Of a stretch of 24,039 nucleotides of DNA, positions 7,280 to 14,470 are shown in pieces. A program made the position numbers and the translations under genes. The first letter of the stretch is position 1. Each line of letters opens with the position of its first letter. The notes under the pieces are model-generated. The model did no database searches. It had not been told where the DNA came from and worked only from the letters and a program-made list of their open reading frames with translations. This stretch comes from JACZST01 sp964195155 (GTDB taxonomy: Bacteria > Actinomycetota > Acidimicrobiia > Spongiisociales > UBA5794), in assembly GCA_964195155.1 (NCBI GenBank), contig CAXMOP010000028.1, positions 1 through 24,039 on the forward strand. Reading direction: 5' to 3'.

Positions 7280-8212
7280 GGTGTCGACCAGTACCAGCAC
7301 GACCATCAGCCCGTAGGGCCCATCGACGACGCCCACGCCGCCGCGCGCAAACCTACCGGTTGCGTCGATCGCCCGGCCGGCACCTTCAATGGTCGGTGCC
7401 AGCACCAGCCGTTCGGTACCAAGCGACGTATCGATGCCGGCGCCGCTCAGCCGGTCTTCGAGTGGCTGCCGGGACGTGAATGACCCCGTTCGATAGATTG
7501 CCGTCGCTCGGGCTACTGCCACCACCGCGAGGCCATCGGTCCATTCGACGGGTTTCAGCCCCGCGTCGGCTCGCACCCGATCGATCGCATCGACCACAGC
7601 CAGGGCGGCCCCTGACGACGCCTTGGCGTCGTCGGAGCTCGACACCGGCAGGACCACCTCGTCGTCGTCCGAAGCAACGAGCAGCCAGTCATCTGCCAGG
7701 CGACGTAGCCAGATGATGGACTGAACCGCCCGGTCCCCGGACACCGCCTCAACCGCGCGCTGCGCCGGGCCGTCGGCAGCGACGACCCGGGCGGCTACTT
7801 CGGATTCCTCGAACTCGGCCGCCAACGCCGGGGGAAGCGGGATGGCCGAGAGCAGCGTCACCGCGGCGACGGCGAGCACGAGGGCATAGACGCCGCCGAG
7901 ACTCGCTCCGGCCACATTGTTGAGCAGCGAGGTACCCGGCAGCCGCTTGATGGAGCCGTGGATCGCCGATGCCACAAACCCCGCCCCGATCGACAGTGCG
8001 AGAAACAGCATCCCCCCACCTACGACCCGCGCCAGCTCCGGCGACCAGCCGAACGTGTCGCTCATCATCCGGCCGATGACCGGGGCCAGACGAAAGGCGA
8101 GGGCGGCACCGATCAGCAGGGTCGCCACATCGAGGGCCTGGCGGACGAGCCCGCGACGCCATCCGCGAACGACGAGCAGCACCAGGATCGCCAGGGCGAT
8201 GAGGTCGATCAT
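7277..8212 (-). CDS. CvpA-family membrane protein fused to a CAP/SCP-like domain
   Basis: A 311-residue protein. Residues 1-130 have about four hydrophobic helices and the CvpA opening (IDLIALAILVLLVVRGWRRG). A linker of ~75 residues leads to about 205-311, which reads like a CAP (cysteine-rich secretory/SCP-like) domain: VVDAIDRVRADAGLKPVEW, LAVVAVARA, QPLEDRLSGAGI, then GVGVVDGPYGLMVVLVLV. The usual CAP-site histidines and the GEN/HNPGHR motifs are not visible, so metal-dependent activity is doubtful. CvpA proteins act in envelope homeostasis and export in other bacteria. ATG 8212 overlaps the stop of the permease gene in ATGA, so translation is probably coupled. The stop codon lies in the inverted repeat of element copy B. 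Confidence 0.8.
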   Translation of the reverse strand: MIDLIALAILVLLVVRGWRRGLVRQALDVATLLIGAALAFRLAPVIGRMMSDTFGWSPELARVVGGGMLFLALSIGAGFVASAIHGSIKRLPGTSLLNNVAGASLGGVYALVLAVAAVTLLSAIPLPPALAAEFEESEVAARVVAADGPAQRAVEAVSGDRAVQSIIWLRRLADDWLLVASDDDEVVLPVSSSDDAKASSGAALAVVDAIDRVRADAGLKPVEWTDGLAVVAVARATAIYRTGSFTSRQPLEDRLSGAGIDTSLGTERLVLAPTIEGAGRAIDATGRFARGGVGVVDGPYGLMVVLVLVDT

Positions 8213-9504
8213 GACCCGGGCCCTGGCCCGGGCTCGTGATCACCATCCGGAGGCTCCGCCTCTGTCTTGTCGGTCGGACTCTCGACTCCAGACTCTGGAC
8301 TCTGGACTTTCTCATCCGGATCGATAGCGTCCATCTCTCTGGTCCGAAATCGCAGCGGCACTGCGGGTTCGGGCGGTTCAGCGATGATGGCCTCCCCCGC
8401 CTCCTCCCAGGTTTGCCCGAGCTGCCTCGTTCGCCAATAGTGGCCGACGATCACCTTGATGCTGGCGGCAAGCGGCACCGCGATCACGATCCCCCAGAAC
8501 CCGGCGACCGCCCCGGCTAAAACGAGCACGGTCAGGGTGACCGCGGGGTGGAGGCGCACGGTGGCCTTCAATACGAGCGGGCTGATGAAGTTGTTGTCGA
8601 TCTGCTGCACGATCAAGGCAACCACTGCCGCCCAGAACGCGGTCTGAATGTCGGTCGTGATCACCGCAACAAGGACGCCGAGGAAGCCGCCGACCCATGG
8701 GCCGAGGAACGGCACGATGTTGAGCAATCCGCCGATGAGCCCGATCAGCAGCCAGAACGGCAGACCGATGACCCAGTAGCCGAACGCCAGCATGATGCCG
8801 ACGATGATCGCCACGAGAAGCTGGCCCCTGAGGAAACCGCCGACCGCGGTGTTGAGCTCGCGTCCGACGAAGGCGACCTCGGCCCGGTTGTCCTCCGGCA
8901 CGAGTCCGAGCATGCCGCCCTGGCTCTTCGGTAAATCGATGAGCAAGTAGAAGGCGAGCGCCGGGCCGAGCAGGAAGACGAGGATGAACTCGAAGATGCC
9001 TGAGGTTACCGATCCGATCCGGTCGAGGATCAAGGACAGGATCGTGTCCTGATTCTGCGGATCCTCGAGATACTCGACGATACGGTTGTAGTCCCAGATG
9101 CTGACGTCGATACCGAAGCGCTCGGCGATCGTGGTCGTCTGGTTCGTGAACTCGTTGTACAGCTCGGGGAAATCCGTGGCCAGCATCTGGCCCTGCTCGA
9201 CGATGCTCGGAATGACCAGCGCCACCGCAGCCACGAGGAAGCCGATGATGAGCAGGAAGCCGAACGTGGTCCCGATGACTCGGTGTATGCCCATGCGCTG
9301 GAGCAGCGAGACGAGCGGGTTGAGAATGACCACGATCACCATCGCCAGGAACAACGGAGCGAGGATCACCCGGCCCTGGTCGATCAAGTAGATGACGACG
9401 CCGATGAGCGCGATCAAGCCGAGGGTTGACCAGGAGAACTGCCCGATCCGGCGGATCAGCCCGTGTTCGGATCCGGCGGACGAATCGGCGCTTTGCGAGC
9501 TCAC
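8209..9504 (-). CDS. AI-2E family (PerM-like) permease
   Basis: A 431-residue polytopic membrane protein starting GTG 9504. It has the family layout: two N-terminal helices (LIALIGVVIYLI; APLFLAMVIVVILNPLV), LLQRMGIHRVIGTTFGF, a long soluble segment, then FLLGPALAFYLLIDL, RGQLLVAIIVGIMLAFGYWVIGLPFWLLIG, GGLLNIVPFLGPWVGG and the C-terminal membrane pair ending VIAVPLAASIKVI. Family members export small molecules or autoinducer-2 or are Na+/H+ antiporters; the substrate cannot be read from sequence. The hydrophilic tail after about residue 395 is poorly conserved and comes partly from a tandem GGACTCT-type microrepeat (8277-8308) and a CCCGGGCC palindrome. It overlaps both neighbours by 4 bp. 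Confidence 0.9.
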   Translation of the reverse strand: MSSQSADSSAGSEHGLIRRIGQFSWSTLGLIALIGVVIYLIDQGRVILAPLFLAMVIVVILNPLVSLLQRMGIHRVIGTTFGFLLIIGFLVAAVALVIPSIVEQGQMLATDFPELYNEFTNQTTTIAERFGIDVSIWDYNRIVEYLEDPQNQDTILSLILDRIGSVTSGIFEFILVFLLGPALAFYLLIDLPKSQGGMLGLVPEDNRAEVAFVGRELNTAVGGFLRGQLLVAIIVGIMLAFGYWVIGLPFWLLIGLIGGLLNIVPFLGPWVGGFLGVLVAVITTDIQTAFWAAVVALIVQQIDNNFISPLVLKATVRLHPAVTLTVLVLAGAVAGFWGIVIAVPLAASIKVIVGHYWRTRQLGQTWEEAGEAIIAEPPEPAVPLRFRTREMDAIDPDEKVQSPESGVESPTDKTEAEPPDGDHEPGPGPGS

Positions 9505-9752
9505 GACTCTGGGGCGCCGCTGACCCGCTCGGCGATCTGATCGAGCCGATGACGACGCATTCGCCTGAGGCGGCGCACCGTCAACGGGTCATATTCGAGC
9601 GCCGGTTCGTCGTCGATGAGGCGGCGCAGCGCTTGGTAGTAGCGGGTCGCACTGATGCCGAGGTACTCACGGATCGCCCGATCCTTCGGGCCCGGATAGA
9701 GCCACCACGAACCCTCGAAGTCGAGGACCTGACGGTCCCGTTTGGACTCCAT
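9501..9752 (-). CDS. DUF3263-like small actinobacterial protein
   Basis: An 83-residue protein with a compact helix-turn-helix look: VLDFEGSWWLYPGPKDRAIREYLGIS, then TRYYQALRRLIDDEPALEYDPLTVRRLRR. This matches the small DUF3263 family of actinobacteria, in which a segment like 'REYLGISATRYYQ' resembles a HTH. Its TGA stop overlaps the GTG of the permease (GTGA), so it is the first gene of a three-gene, translationally coupled operon. A DNA-binding or regulatory role is suggested by the fold, not shown. ATG at 9752 has no strong ribosome-binding site upstream. Confidence 0.8.
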   Translation of the reverse strand: MESKRDRQVLDFEGSWWLYPGPKDRAIREYLGISATRYYQALRRLIDDEPALEYDPLTVRRLRRMRRHRLDQIAERVSGAPES

Positions 9753-9817
9753 GGGAGCAGGGTATCCGCCGGGTATGACGGACTCGCGGATTTCGCGTTC
9801 TCAACGGAGTCCCGGCC

Positions 9818-9928
9818 CTTGCCTCCCCTCCGGTGAACGGTCGGCATGGTGTATGACGCTTGCCCCAGTGAGGCGACTTCCTTGCCTCCTCCTCGGGTGA
9901 ACGGTCGCGCGGGTGTGCGACGCTTGCC
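9818..9928. repeat. Two direct repeats of ~47 bp
   Basis: 9818-9864 and 9881-9928 share the frame CTTGCCTCC-(n)-GTGAACGGTC-(n)-GGTGT-nn-GACGCTTGCC. The DNA between them (GAGGCGACTTCCTTGCCTCC, 9870-9889) recurs identically at 10148-10167. These belong to the same repeat cluster as the two palindromic elements downstream. The whole stretch 9753-10292 contains no gene that I can support. Confidence 0.72.
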
Positions 9929-9941
9929 TCGGCCGGGCTGT

Positions 9942-10074
9942 TTCCTTGCCTCCCTCTCAGGGGGAGGTGCCGAGCGCAGCGAGGCGGAGGGGGGTCAAGG
10001 CCTTGCCGCGGCCACGCCTTGACCCCCCTCCCCGCCTGGCGGCGGGACTCCCCCCTGAGGGGGGAGCAAAGGAA
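9942..10074. repeat. 133-bp long palindromic intergenic element, copy 1
   Basis: Near-complete hairpin. The outer arms TTCCTTGCCTCCC and GGGGAGCAAAGGAA pair, the middle CCCTCTCAGGGGGAGG mirrors CTCCCCCCTGAGGGGGGAG, and the inner arm at 9983-10001 pairs with 10016-10036 across a short loop. The 'CTCAGGGGGAGGTGCCGAGCGCAGCGAGGCGGAGGGGG' style (9957-9994) is a very widespread intergenic palindrome type in bacteria, as I recall. No coding potential is seen. Confidence 0.8.
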
Positions 10075-10154
10075 AGGCCGCGGCGGTGAGCGCCCGATGC
10101 ACTGTCGCGAATTGCGACACCTCAGGGGGAGGCACCGAGCGGAAACGAGGCGAC

Positions 10155-10270
10155 TTCCTTGCCTCCCTCTCAGGGGGAGGTGCCGACCGCAGCGAGGCGG
10201 AGGGGGTCAAAGTGTTGGCGCGACCAAGCCTTGACCCCCCTCCCCGCCTACGGCCTGATGGAGGCGGGTT
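10155..10270. repeat. Long palindromic intergenic element, copy 2 (right end decayed)
   Basis: The left 50 bp are nearly identical to the start of the element at 9942. The inner arms GGCGGAGGGGGTCAA (10196-10210) and TTGACCCCCCTCCCCGCC (10231-10248) pair. The outer right arm is lost. A partial third piece with CCTCAGGGGGAGGCACCGAGCG lies at 10119-10141. Between the copies is a separate small perfect hairpin, TGTCGC-gaatt-GCGACA (10103-10119). Confidence 0.75.
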
Positions 10271-10292
10271 TAAGTGGCGGTGAGCGTCGGGG

Positions 10293-11030
10293 TCACCCTG
10301 CGGGGGTAGCGGTTACTTCGGTGACGGCACAGTCGATGGCCGACACCCGGCTCGACGCCATCTCCACACTCCACTCGGCGGACTCGAATGGTCCAAGATC
10401 CTGCACGGTGGCTTCCAGGAAGCCGATACGCGCCCGATTCCAGGTCCGGATGAGTTCGACCGCGATGCGGTAGTCGAAGGTCTGCTGGGCCATCGAGTAA
10501 TTGCGGATCACGCCGCTGGCGACCAACGTGCCCGCTCCTCTGCCACAGAAGACACCGTCGAGTTGGAAGGTGACCACCTCGTCGCCGGTGTGATGCCTTG
10601 TGACCTCATCGATTTTGGGATGGGCGATCGTGATGACCCCCACAACGGGTGAGTCGAAGCCGGGTATCCGGAGCCCGACGGGCGCAACGGTTGCGGTGGT
10701 CGTTGCAGTGGAAGTGGTGGTGACGCTGCCGGTACTGACGACTGCCGCTTCGGGCGGTTGGGAACGGAACGCAGCACTCAGCAGCGTTGCGGTGATGGCG
10801 CCCACCGCCACGATCGAGACCAGGAGCGCCCCCCACAGCGCCAACCGCCACGCACCCTGGACGGTGAGCGGCGGTGACAACGACTCCGCCGCTGCTACCA
10901 ACTCCGGATCCGGATCCGATGCCGATTCCGCGTGACGTGGCGAACCAACGGCAAAGCCGCAATGCATGCAGACCGTGTCGTCCGGGTCCTCGAGGTCACT
11001 GCCGCAGGAGCGGCAGGCGACGGTGATCAT
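10293..11030 (-). CDS. Zinc-ribbon membrane protein with extracytoplasmic FxLYD-like domain
   Basis: A 245-residue protein starting ATG 11030 (MITVACRSCG). It has a zinc ribbon at residues 7-25 (CRSCG...CMHCG), a transmembrane helix about 60-85 (LALWGALLVSIVAVGAITATLLSAAF), a Ser/Thr-rich linker (TTTSTATTTATVAP), and a C-terminal beta-rich domain. In the last, VVASGVIRNYSMAQQTFDYRIAVEL-like strands followed by a DLGPFESAEWSV segment recall FxLYD/DUF4352 domains. The zinc ribbon should be cytoplasmic and the last domain outside. An alternative in-frame ATG lies at 11057. It is downstream of a second membrane gene on the same strand, probably one operon. The function is unknown. Confidence 0.75.
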   Translation of the reverse strand: MITVACRSCGSDLEDPDDTVCMHCGFAVGSPRHAESASDPDPELVAAAESLSPPLTVQGAWRLALWGALLVSIVAVGAITATLLSAAFRSQPPEAAVVSTGSVTTTSTATTTATVAPVGLRIPGFDSPVVGVITIAHPKIDEVTRHHTGDEVVTFQLDGVFCGRGAGTLVASGVIRNYSMAQQTFDYRIAVELIRTWNRARIGFLEATVQDLGPFESAEWSVEMASSRVSAIDCAVTEVTATPAG

Positions 11031-11109
11031 CCGTGCAATGTCGGCCGTTTCGCCCATGTGCTTGAAGGTCGGGTGCAGCGACCGGAATGGTTGGGTGCGC
11101 TTGCAGGTC

Positions 11110-11625
11110 TCAGCCGACGACGCCACGCACGGATTGACACATCGGCTCGAGGAAGTCGTACTGGATCGGATCGCACGCATAGCCTGCGGATCGGAAGAGG
11201 AAAACGGCGCCGACGACCGCCATGATGAGCCAGCCGACGGCGAGGGCAATCGCCCAGACGTGGCTCGGCGACTCTCCAACGAGCTCTACGACATGCGGCC
11301 GGTTTGGATCGACACGCACCGCGATCGACACACCCTGACGCTCCTCCCACCAGCGGCCCGGGACGGTGAATTCCCCCTTGTAGCGCTCTTCACCCAACTC
11401 CCACTGGCCGGCGATCAGTACGGCAGACGGCGCACCGCTTGGCCCGATGGTGAGCGGCTGGCTCCGCAAGATTTCCGCATCGATGTTCATGCCGCGCCGA
11501 CTGATCCGCATCGATCGGAGGCCGACCTGGATGCGGCTCACGGCCCCAGATGCTCCTGCCAAAAGGAACACCAAACCAAGAAGAGAGACCAACGAGACCC
11601 AGCATATGAAAGTATCGACCGGCAT
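11110..11625 (-). CDS. DUF3592-like two-helix membrane protein
   Basis: A 171-residue protein from ATG 11625. A first membrane helix near the N-terminus (FICWVSLVSLLGLVFLLAG) is followed by about 90 residues of beta structure outside, including WWEERQGVSIAVRVDPNRPHVVEL, the 'V-x-V-x-Y/V-D-P-x-x-P' signature style of DUF3592. A second helix is VWAIALAVGWLIMAVVGAVFLF. The open frame extends to a TTG at 11679, adding 18 residues. I prefer ATG 11625 because it places the first helix at the N-terminus as is usual. The stop lies 79 bp before the zinc-ribbon gene on the same strand. Function unknown. Confidence 0.7.
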   Translation of the reverse strand: MPVDTFICWVSLVSLLGLVFLLAGASGAVSRIQVGLRSMRISRRGMNIDAEILRSQPLTIGPSGAPSAVLIAGQWELGEERYKGEFTVPGRWWEERQGVSIAVRVDPNRPHVVELVGESPSHVWAIALAVGWLIMAVVGAVFLFRSAGYACDPIQYDFLEPMCQSVRGVVG

Positions 11626-11752
11626 CCGCGCCCCGATGAGGGTCTCAGCACCGTCAGGCCGTGCTGTTTTCTTCAGCAACCAAATGACTAGTTATGAGCA
11701 GAAGGGTCAGACCCCGCGAGCGCACGGCAGCAAATAGGTAACGTCGCTTCCG
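11626..11752. promoter_or_regulatory. Divergent upstream region of the DUF3592-like and PAP2 genes
   Basis: 127 bp between two divergent starts, locally AT-richer than its surroundings (CCAAATGACTAGTTATGAGC at 11680-11699; CAAATAGGTAAC near 11731). A small palindrome, GGGTCAGACCC, lies at 11705-11715. Promoters for both genes should lie here, but I cannot assign -35/-10 boxes with confidence. Confidence 0.3.
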
Positions 11753-12439
11753 ATGCTCGATGAGGCGGATGACCAGGAGACGACTGCCGGCTGGGTACGA
11801 CGGTGGCGCCTCGAGTCGTTTCGCATCGCCGTTTCGCTCGTCGTGCTGCTCATCGCCACTGCGCTCGCAACCGATCCACCGGCGACTTGGGAAACCTCGA
11901 TGTTTCGCACGATCAATGACCTGACCTCCTGGTGGGGATGGGTGCTGTGGCTGATCGCCCAGGCCGGCTTCGTACTGGCGATTCCCGTTTCCGCGGCGAT
12001 CCTCTACTTCCTGGTGCGCCATTGGCGACCGTCGGCGACTCTGCTCGCGGGCGGGCTCGTGTTCAGCTCGCTCGGGACGAGGATCATCAAGGAGGTTGTC
12101 GACCGGAGTCGGCCCGGGCAGCTGCTCACCGACGTGAAGTTCGGCTATGGCATCCCGATGAGCGGTCCCGGCTATCCCTCGGGACACACCGCGGTCGCTT
12201 TCACGATCGCCGCGATGCTGTCTCCCTATGTACCGCGTTGGCTGCGCTGGACGCTCTACGCCATTGCGGCGCTGGTGGCCTTCTCCCGGATCTATATGGG
12301 AGCGCACCTGCCATTGGATGTCGTGGGCGGCGCCGCCTACGGCCTCATCGTCGGTTCCGCGTTGAATCTGGTGTCGGGGATCCGCGTCGATCGAGCGAGG
12401 CCCGAAGCCCTCGCCAACGACATGACTCCGACCCCGTGA
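11753..12439 (+). CDS. PAP2-family membrane phosphatase
   Basis: A 228-residue polytopic protein with the full PAP2 catalytic signature: K113...R120-P121 (KEVVDRSRP), P142-S-G-H145 (YPSGHT) and S178-R179...H185...D189 (SRIYMGAHLPLD). His145 and His185 are the acid/base and nucleophile of the family. About six hydrophobic helices surround them. Family enzymes remove phosphate from lipid phosphates such as phosphatidic acid or undecaprenyl diphosphate at the outer face of the membrane; the substrate cannot be told from the sequence. ATG 11753 is the first start in frame. It ends 99 bp before the convergent ABC transporter gene; that gap (12440-12538) holds GC-rich sequence but no clear terminator. 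Confidence 0.92.
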   Translation: MLDEADDQETTAGWVRRWRLESFRIAVSLVVLLIATALATDPPATWETSMFRTINDLTSWWGWVLWLIAQAGFVLAIPVSAAILYFLVRHWRPSATLLAGGLVFSSLGTRIIKEVVDRSRPGQLLTDVKFGYGIPMSGPGYPSGHTAVAFTIAAMLSPYVPRWLRWTLYAIAALVAFSRIYMGAHLPLDVVGGAAYGLIVGSALNLVSGIRVDRARPEALANDMTPTP

Positions 12440-12538
12440 ATACCAGCGGTTGATCCGAGGGCGCCCCGGCGTCCGAACCCGACCTTCCCAAATCCGCCGC
12501 GGCGTTCAGGGCGCCGCTTCACGCCGAAATCGCCGCGC

Positions 12539-14341
12539 TCACACCGCGGTAAACAGCTGCCGGGCCGACAGCTCCGTGTACAGGCCGCCGGCTGCGACCA
12601 GCTCGGCGTGGGTGCCCTCCTCAACGATCGACCCGGCGGCGAGGACGACGATCCGATCGGCGGCCCGGACCGTGCTCAGGCGGTGGGCGACCACGATCGT
12701 GGTGCGGTCCTGCATTAGACGCTCGAGCGCGTCCTGTACCAGTGCCTCCGAATCGGCGTCGAGCGAGCTCGTGGCCTCGTCCAGGATGAGGATGCCCGGA
12801 TCGGCGAGCACGGCGCGGGCGATGGCGATGCGTTGGCGCTGGCCACCCGAGAGCTGCACACCGCGCTCCCCGACCACGGTTTCGTATCCATCGGGAAATG
12901 CGGCGATGAATTCGTGTGCGTTTGCGGTCTCGGCGGCGTTGACCAACTCGGCCTCGGTGGCTCCGGGCCGACCGACCTGAAGGTTCTCGGCGATCGATCC
13001 GGAGAACAACAAGACCTCCTGGGGCACCGCGGCAATCCCGCCGCGGAGCGCGGCCAGGTCCTGTGACCGGACATCGATGCCATCGATCAGTATCTCCCCG
13101 GAAGATGCGTCGTAGAAGCGGGGGATCAACTGCGTGAGGGTCGACTTGCCTGCGCCCGACGGTCCGACCAGGGCGATGGTCTCGCCCGGTGCGATGGCGA
13201 GATTGACCGTAGAGAGCACCTCGATGTTGCGGCCGGGGTACGAGAACGACACGGCGTCGAACCGCACCGAGCCCTCGCGCGCTGCCGGCGCATCCGGCGC
13301 TCCCGGCCGTGGCATCTCGACCGGCTCGTCGAGCAGCTCGAAGATCCGCTGTGAGGCCCCAAGAGCCTCCTGAAGCTCGCTGTACAGCCCAGTGAAGCTG
13401 CCGATCGCTCCGGCAACGATCAGCGTGTACAGCAGAAACGAAACGAGTTGCCCGGGCGTGAGGTCGCCGTTGAGCACGAGCCGCCCACCGACCCACAGCA
13501 CAACGGCAAGCGTCCCCAGGGCGACGAAGGTAACCAGCGGGACAAAGAGCGCGCGCAGCCGTGCCCTGCGCAACGCGATCGCGTACGAATCTCTGATGAC
13601 GCTGTCGTAGCGGGCGGCGACATCGTCCTCTGCGGTGAACCACTTGATGACGCGGATCGATGCGATCGACTCGTCGGCCAGAGCGTTGGCCTCGGCGATC
13701 TCGTCCTGAAACGAGGTGGAGATTCGCCGCAGGCGCCGACCGAAGACGGCGGCGGCGATGATTACTACGGGGAGGAAGGTGAGGACGGTGAGGGAGAGCA
13801 GCGGGCTGATGACGACAAGCAGGATGACACCGCCGATGAGCGTGATGCCTTGTGAGAGCGCCTGCGCGGCAGACGACGACACCGTGCCCTGGACCACGAC
13901 GGCATCGGAGGTCAGCCGCGAGGTGATCTCGCCGGTGCGTCGGCCATCAAAGAACGGAACGGGGAGTCGCACGATCCGGTCGTAGACCGATCGGCGCAGA
14001 TCGGCGACGACGCCTTCCCCGACGACTGCCAGTGCGTAAATGCGCAGATAGTTGAAAGCCGCTTGGACGAGGAAGACCGCGAAGAGCAGCATTGCGATCT
14101 GATCCAAGGCGCTCGTGGTGCCGGTGCCACCCAGCGCAGTGTCGACCAGGCCGCCCATGATGCGGGGGAAAACCAATCCGAGCGCCGCGGCGACGACGAC
14201 CCCAACGATGGCGACCGCGAGCCAGGCGCGGTACGGCCTCAGGAGCTCGAACAGCTTGGTCAGCTGGCGTAGCTGGTCGCGCCTCGAGAGGTCGGAGGAT
14301 GGCTCACCGTCAACGGGACGAGAGGACCGCATGGCACGCAT
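12539..14341 (-). CDS. ABC exporter, fused membrane and ATPase domains (MsbA/BmrA type)
   Basis: A 600-residue half-transporter. The membrane domain (about residues 35-325, six helices) begins LLRPYRAWLAVAIVGVVV. The ATPase domain has Walker A GPSGAGKST (393-401), Q-loop VPQEVLLFSG, signature LSGGQRQR (497-504), Walker B ILILDEATSSLD with catalytic E522, and H-loop VAHRLST (H553). All key residues are intact, so it should work as a homodimer or with a partner half-transporter, exporting lipids or drugs. The N-terminal ~25 residues are hydrophilic; ATG 14341 and the nearby in-frame ATG at 14332 are both possible. The gene is divergent from the methyltransferase. Confidence 0.95.
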   Translation of the reverse strand: MRAMRSSRPVDGEPSSDLSRRDQLRQLTKLFELLRPYRAWLAVAIVGVVVAAALGLVFPRIMGGLVDTALGGTGTTSALDQIAMLLFAVFLVQAAFNYLRIYALAVVGEGVVADLRRSVYDRIVRLPVPFFDGRRTGEITSRLTSDAVVVQGTVSSSAAQALSQGITLIGGVILLVVISPLLSLTVLTFLPVVIIAAAVFGRRLRRISTSFQDEIAEANALADESIASIRVIKWFTAEDDVAARYDSVIRDSYAIALRRARLRALFVPLVTFVALGTLAVVLWVGGRLVLNGDLTPGQLVSFLLYTLIVAGAIGSFTGLYSELQEALGASQRIFELLDEPVEMPRPGAPDAPAAREGSVRFDAVSFSYPGRNIEVLSTVNLAIAPGETIALVGPSGAGKSTLTQLIPRFYDASSGEILIDGIDVRSQDLAALRGGIAAVPQEVLLFSGSIAENLQVGRPGATEAELVNAAETANAHEFIAAFPDGYETVVGERGVQLSGGQRQRIAIARAVLADPGILILDEATSSLDADSEALVQDALERLMQDRTTIVVAHRLSTVRAADRIVVLAAGSIVEEGTHAELVAAGGLYTELSARQLFTAV

Positions 14342-14470
14342 GAGCCGATGCTACGGAGGTACGGGGCGTCGATGTCACCAGCGGTCGAAGTGGGCCCCTG
14401 CGTCTTGTCATCAATGGCGGTCGAATCGACCCGGATTGACCAAGACGGACGTTGTGTCGATCATGGCGCG

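Noticed and set aside
8275..8316. GGACTCT-type tandem microrepeat
   Set aside because: A few imperfect units encoding the variable tail of the permease; no sign of a functional element.
9818..10270. Repeat cluster as a CRISPR array
   Set aside because: Repeats are long, imperfect and irregularly spaced with no unique equal-length spacers and no cas genes.
11705..11715. GGGTCAGACCC palindrome
   Set aside because: Too short to call an operator or terminator without other copies; noted in the promoter-region entry.
14348..14470. Upstream part of the methyltransferase frame
   Set aside because: Weak coding bias and no family match; the protein is well explained from ATG 14471.
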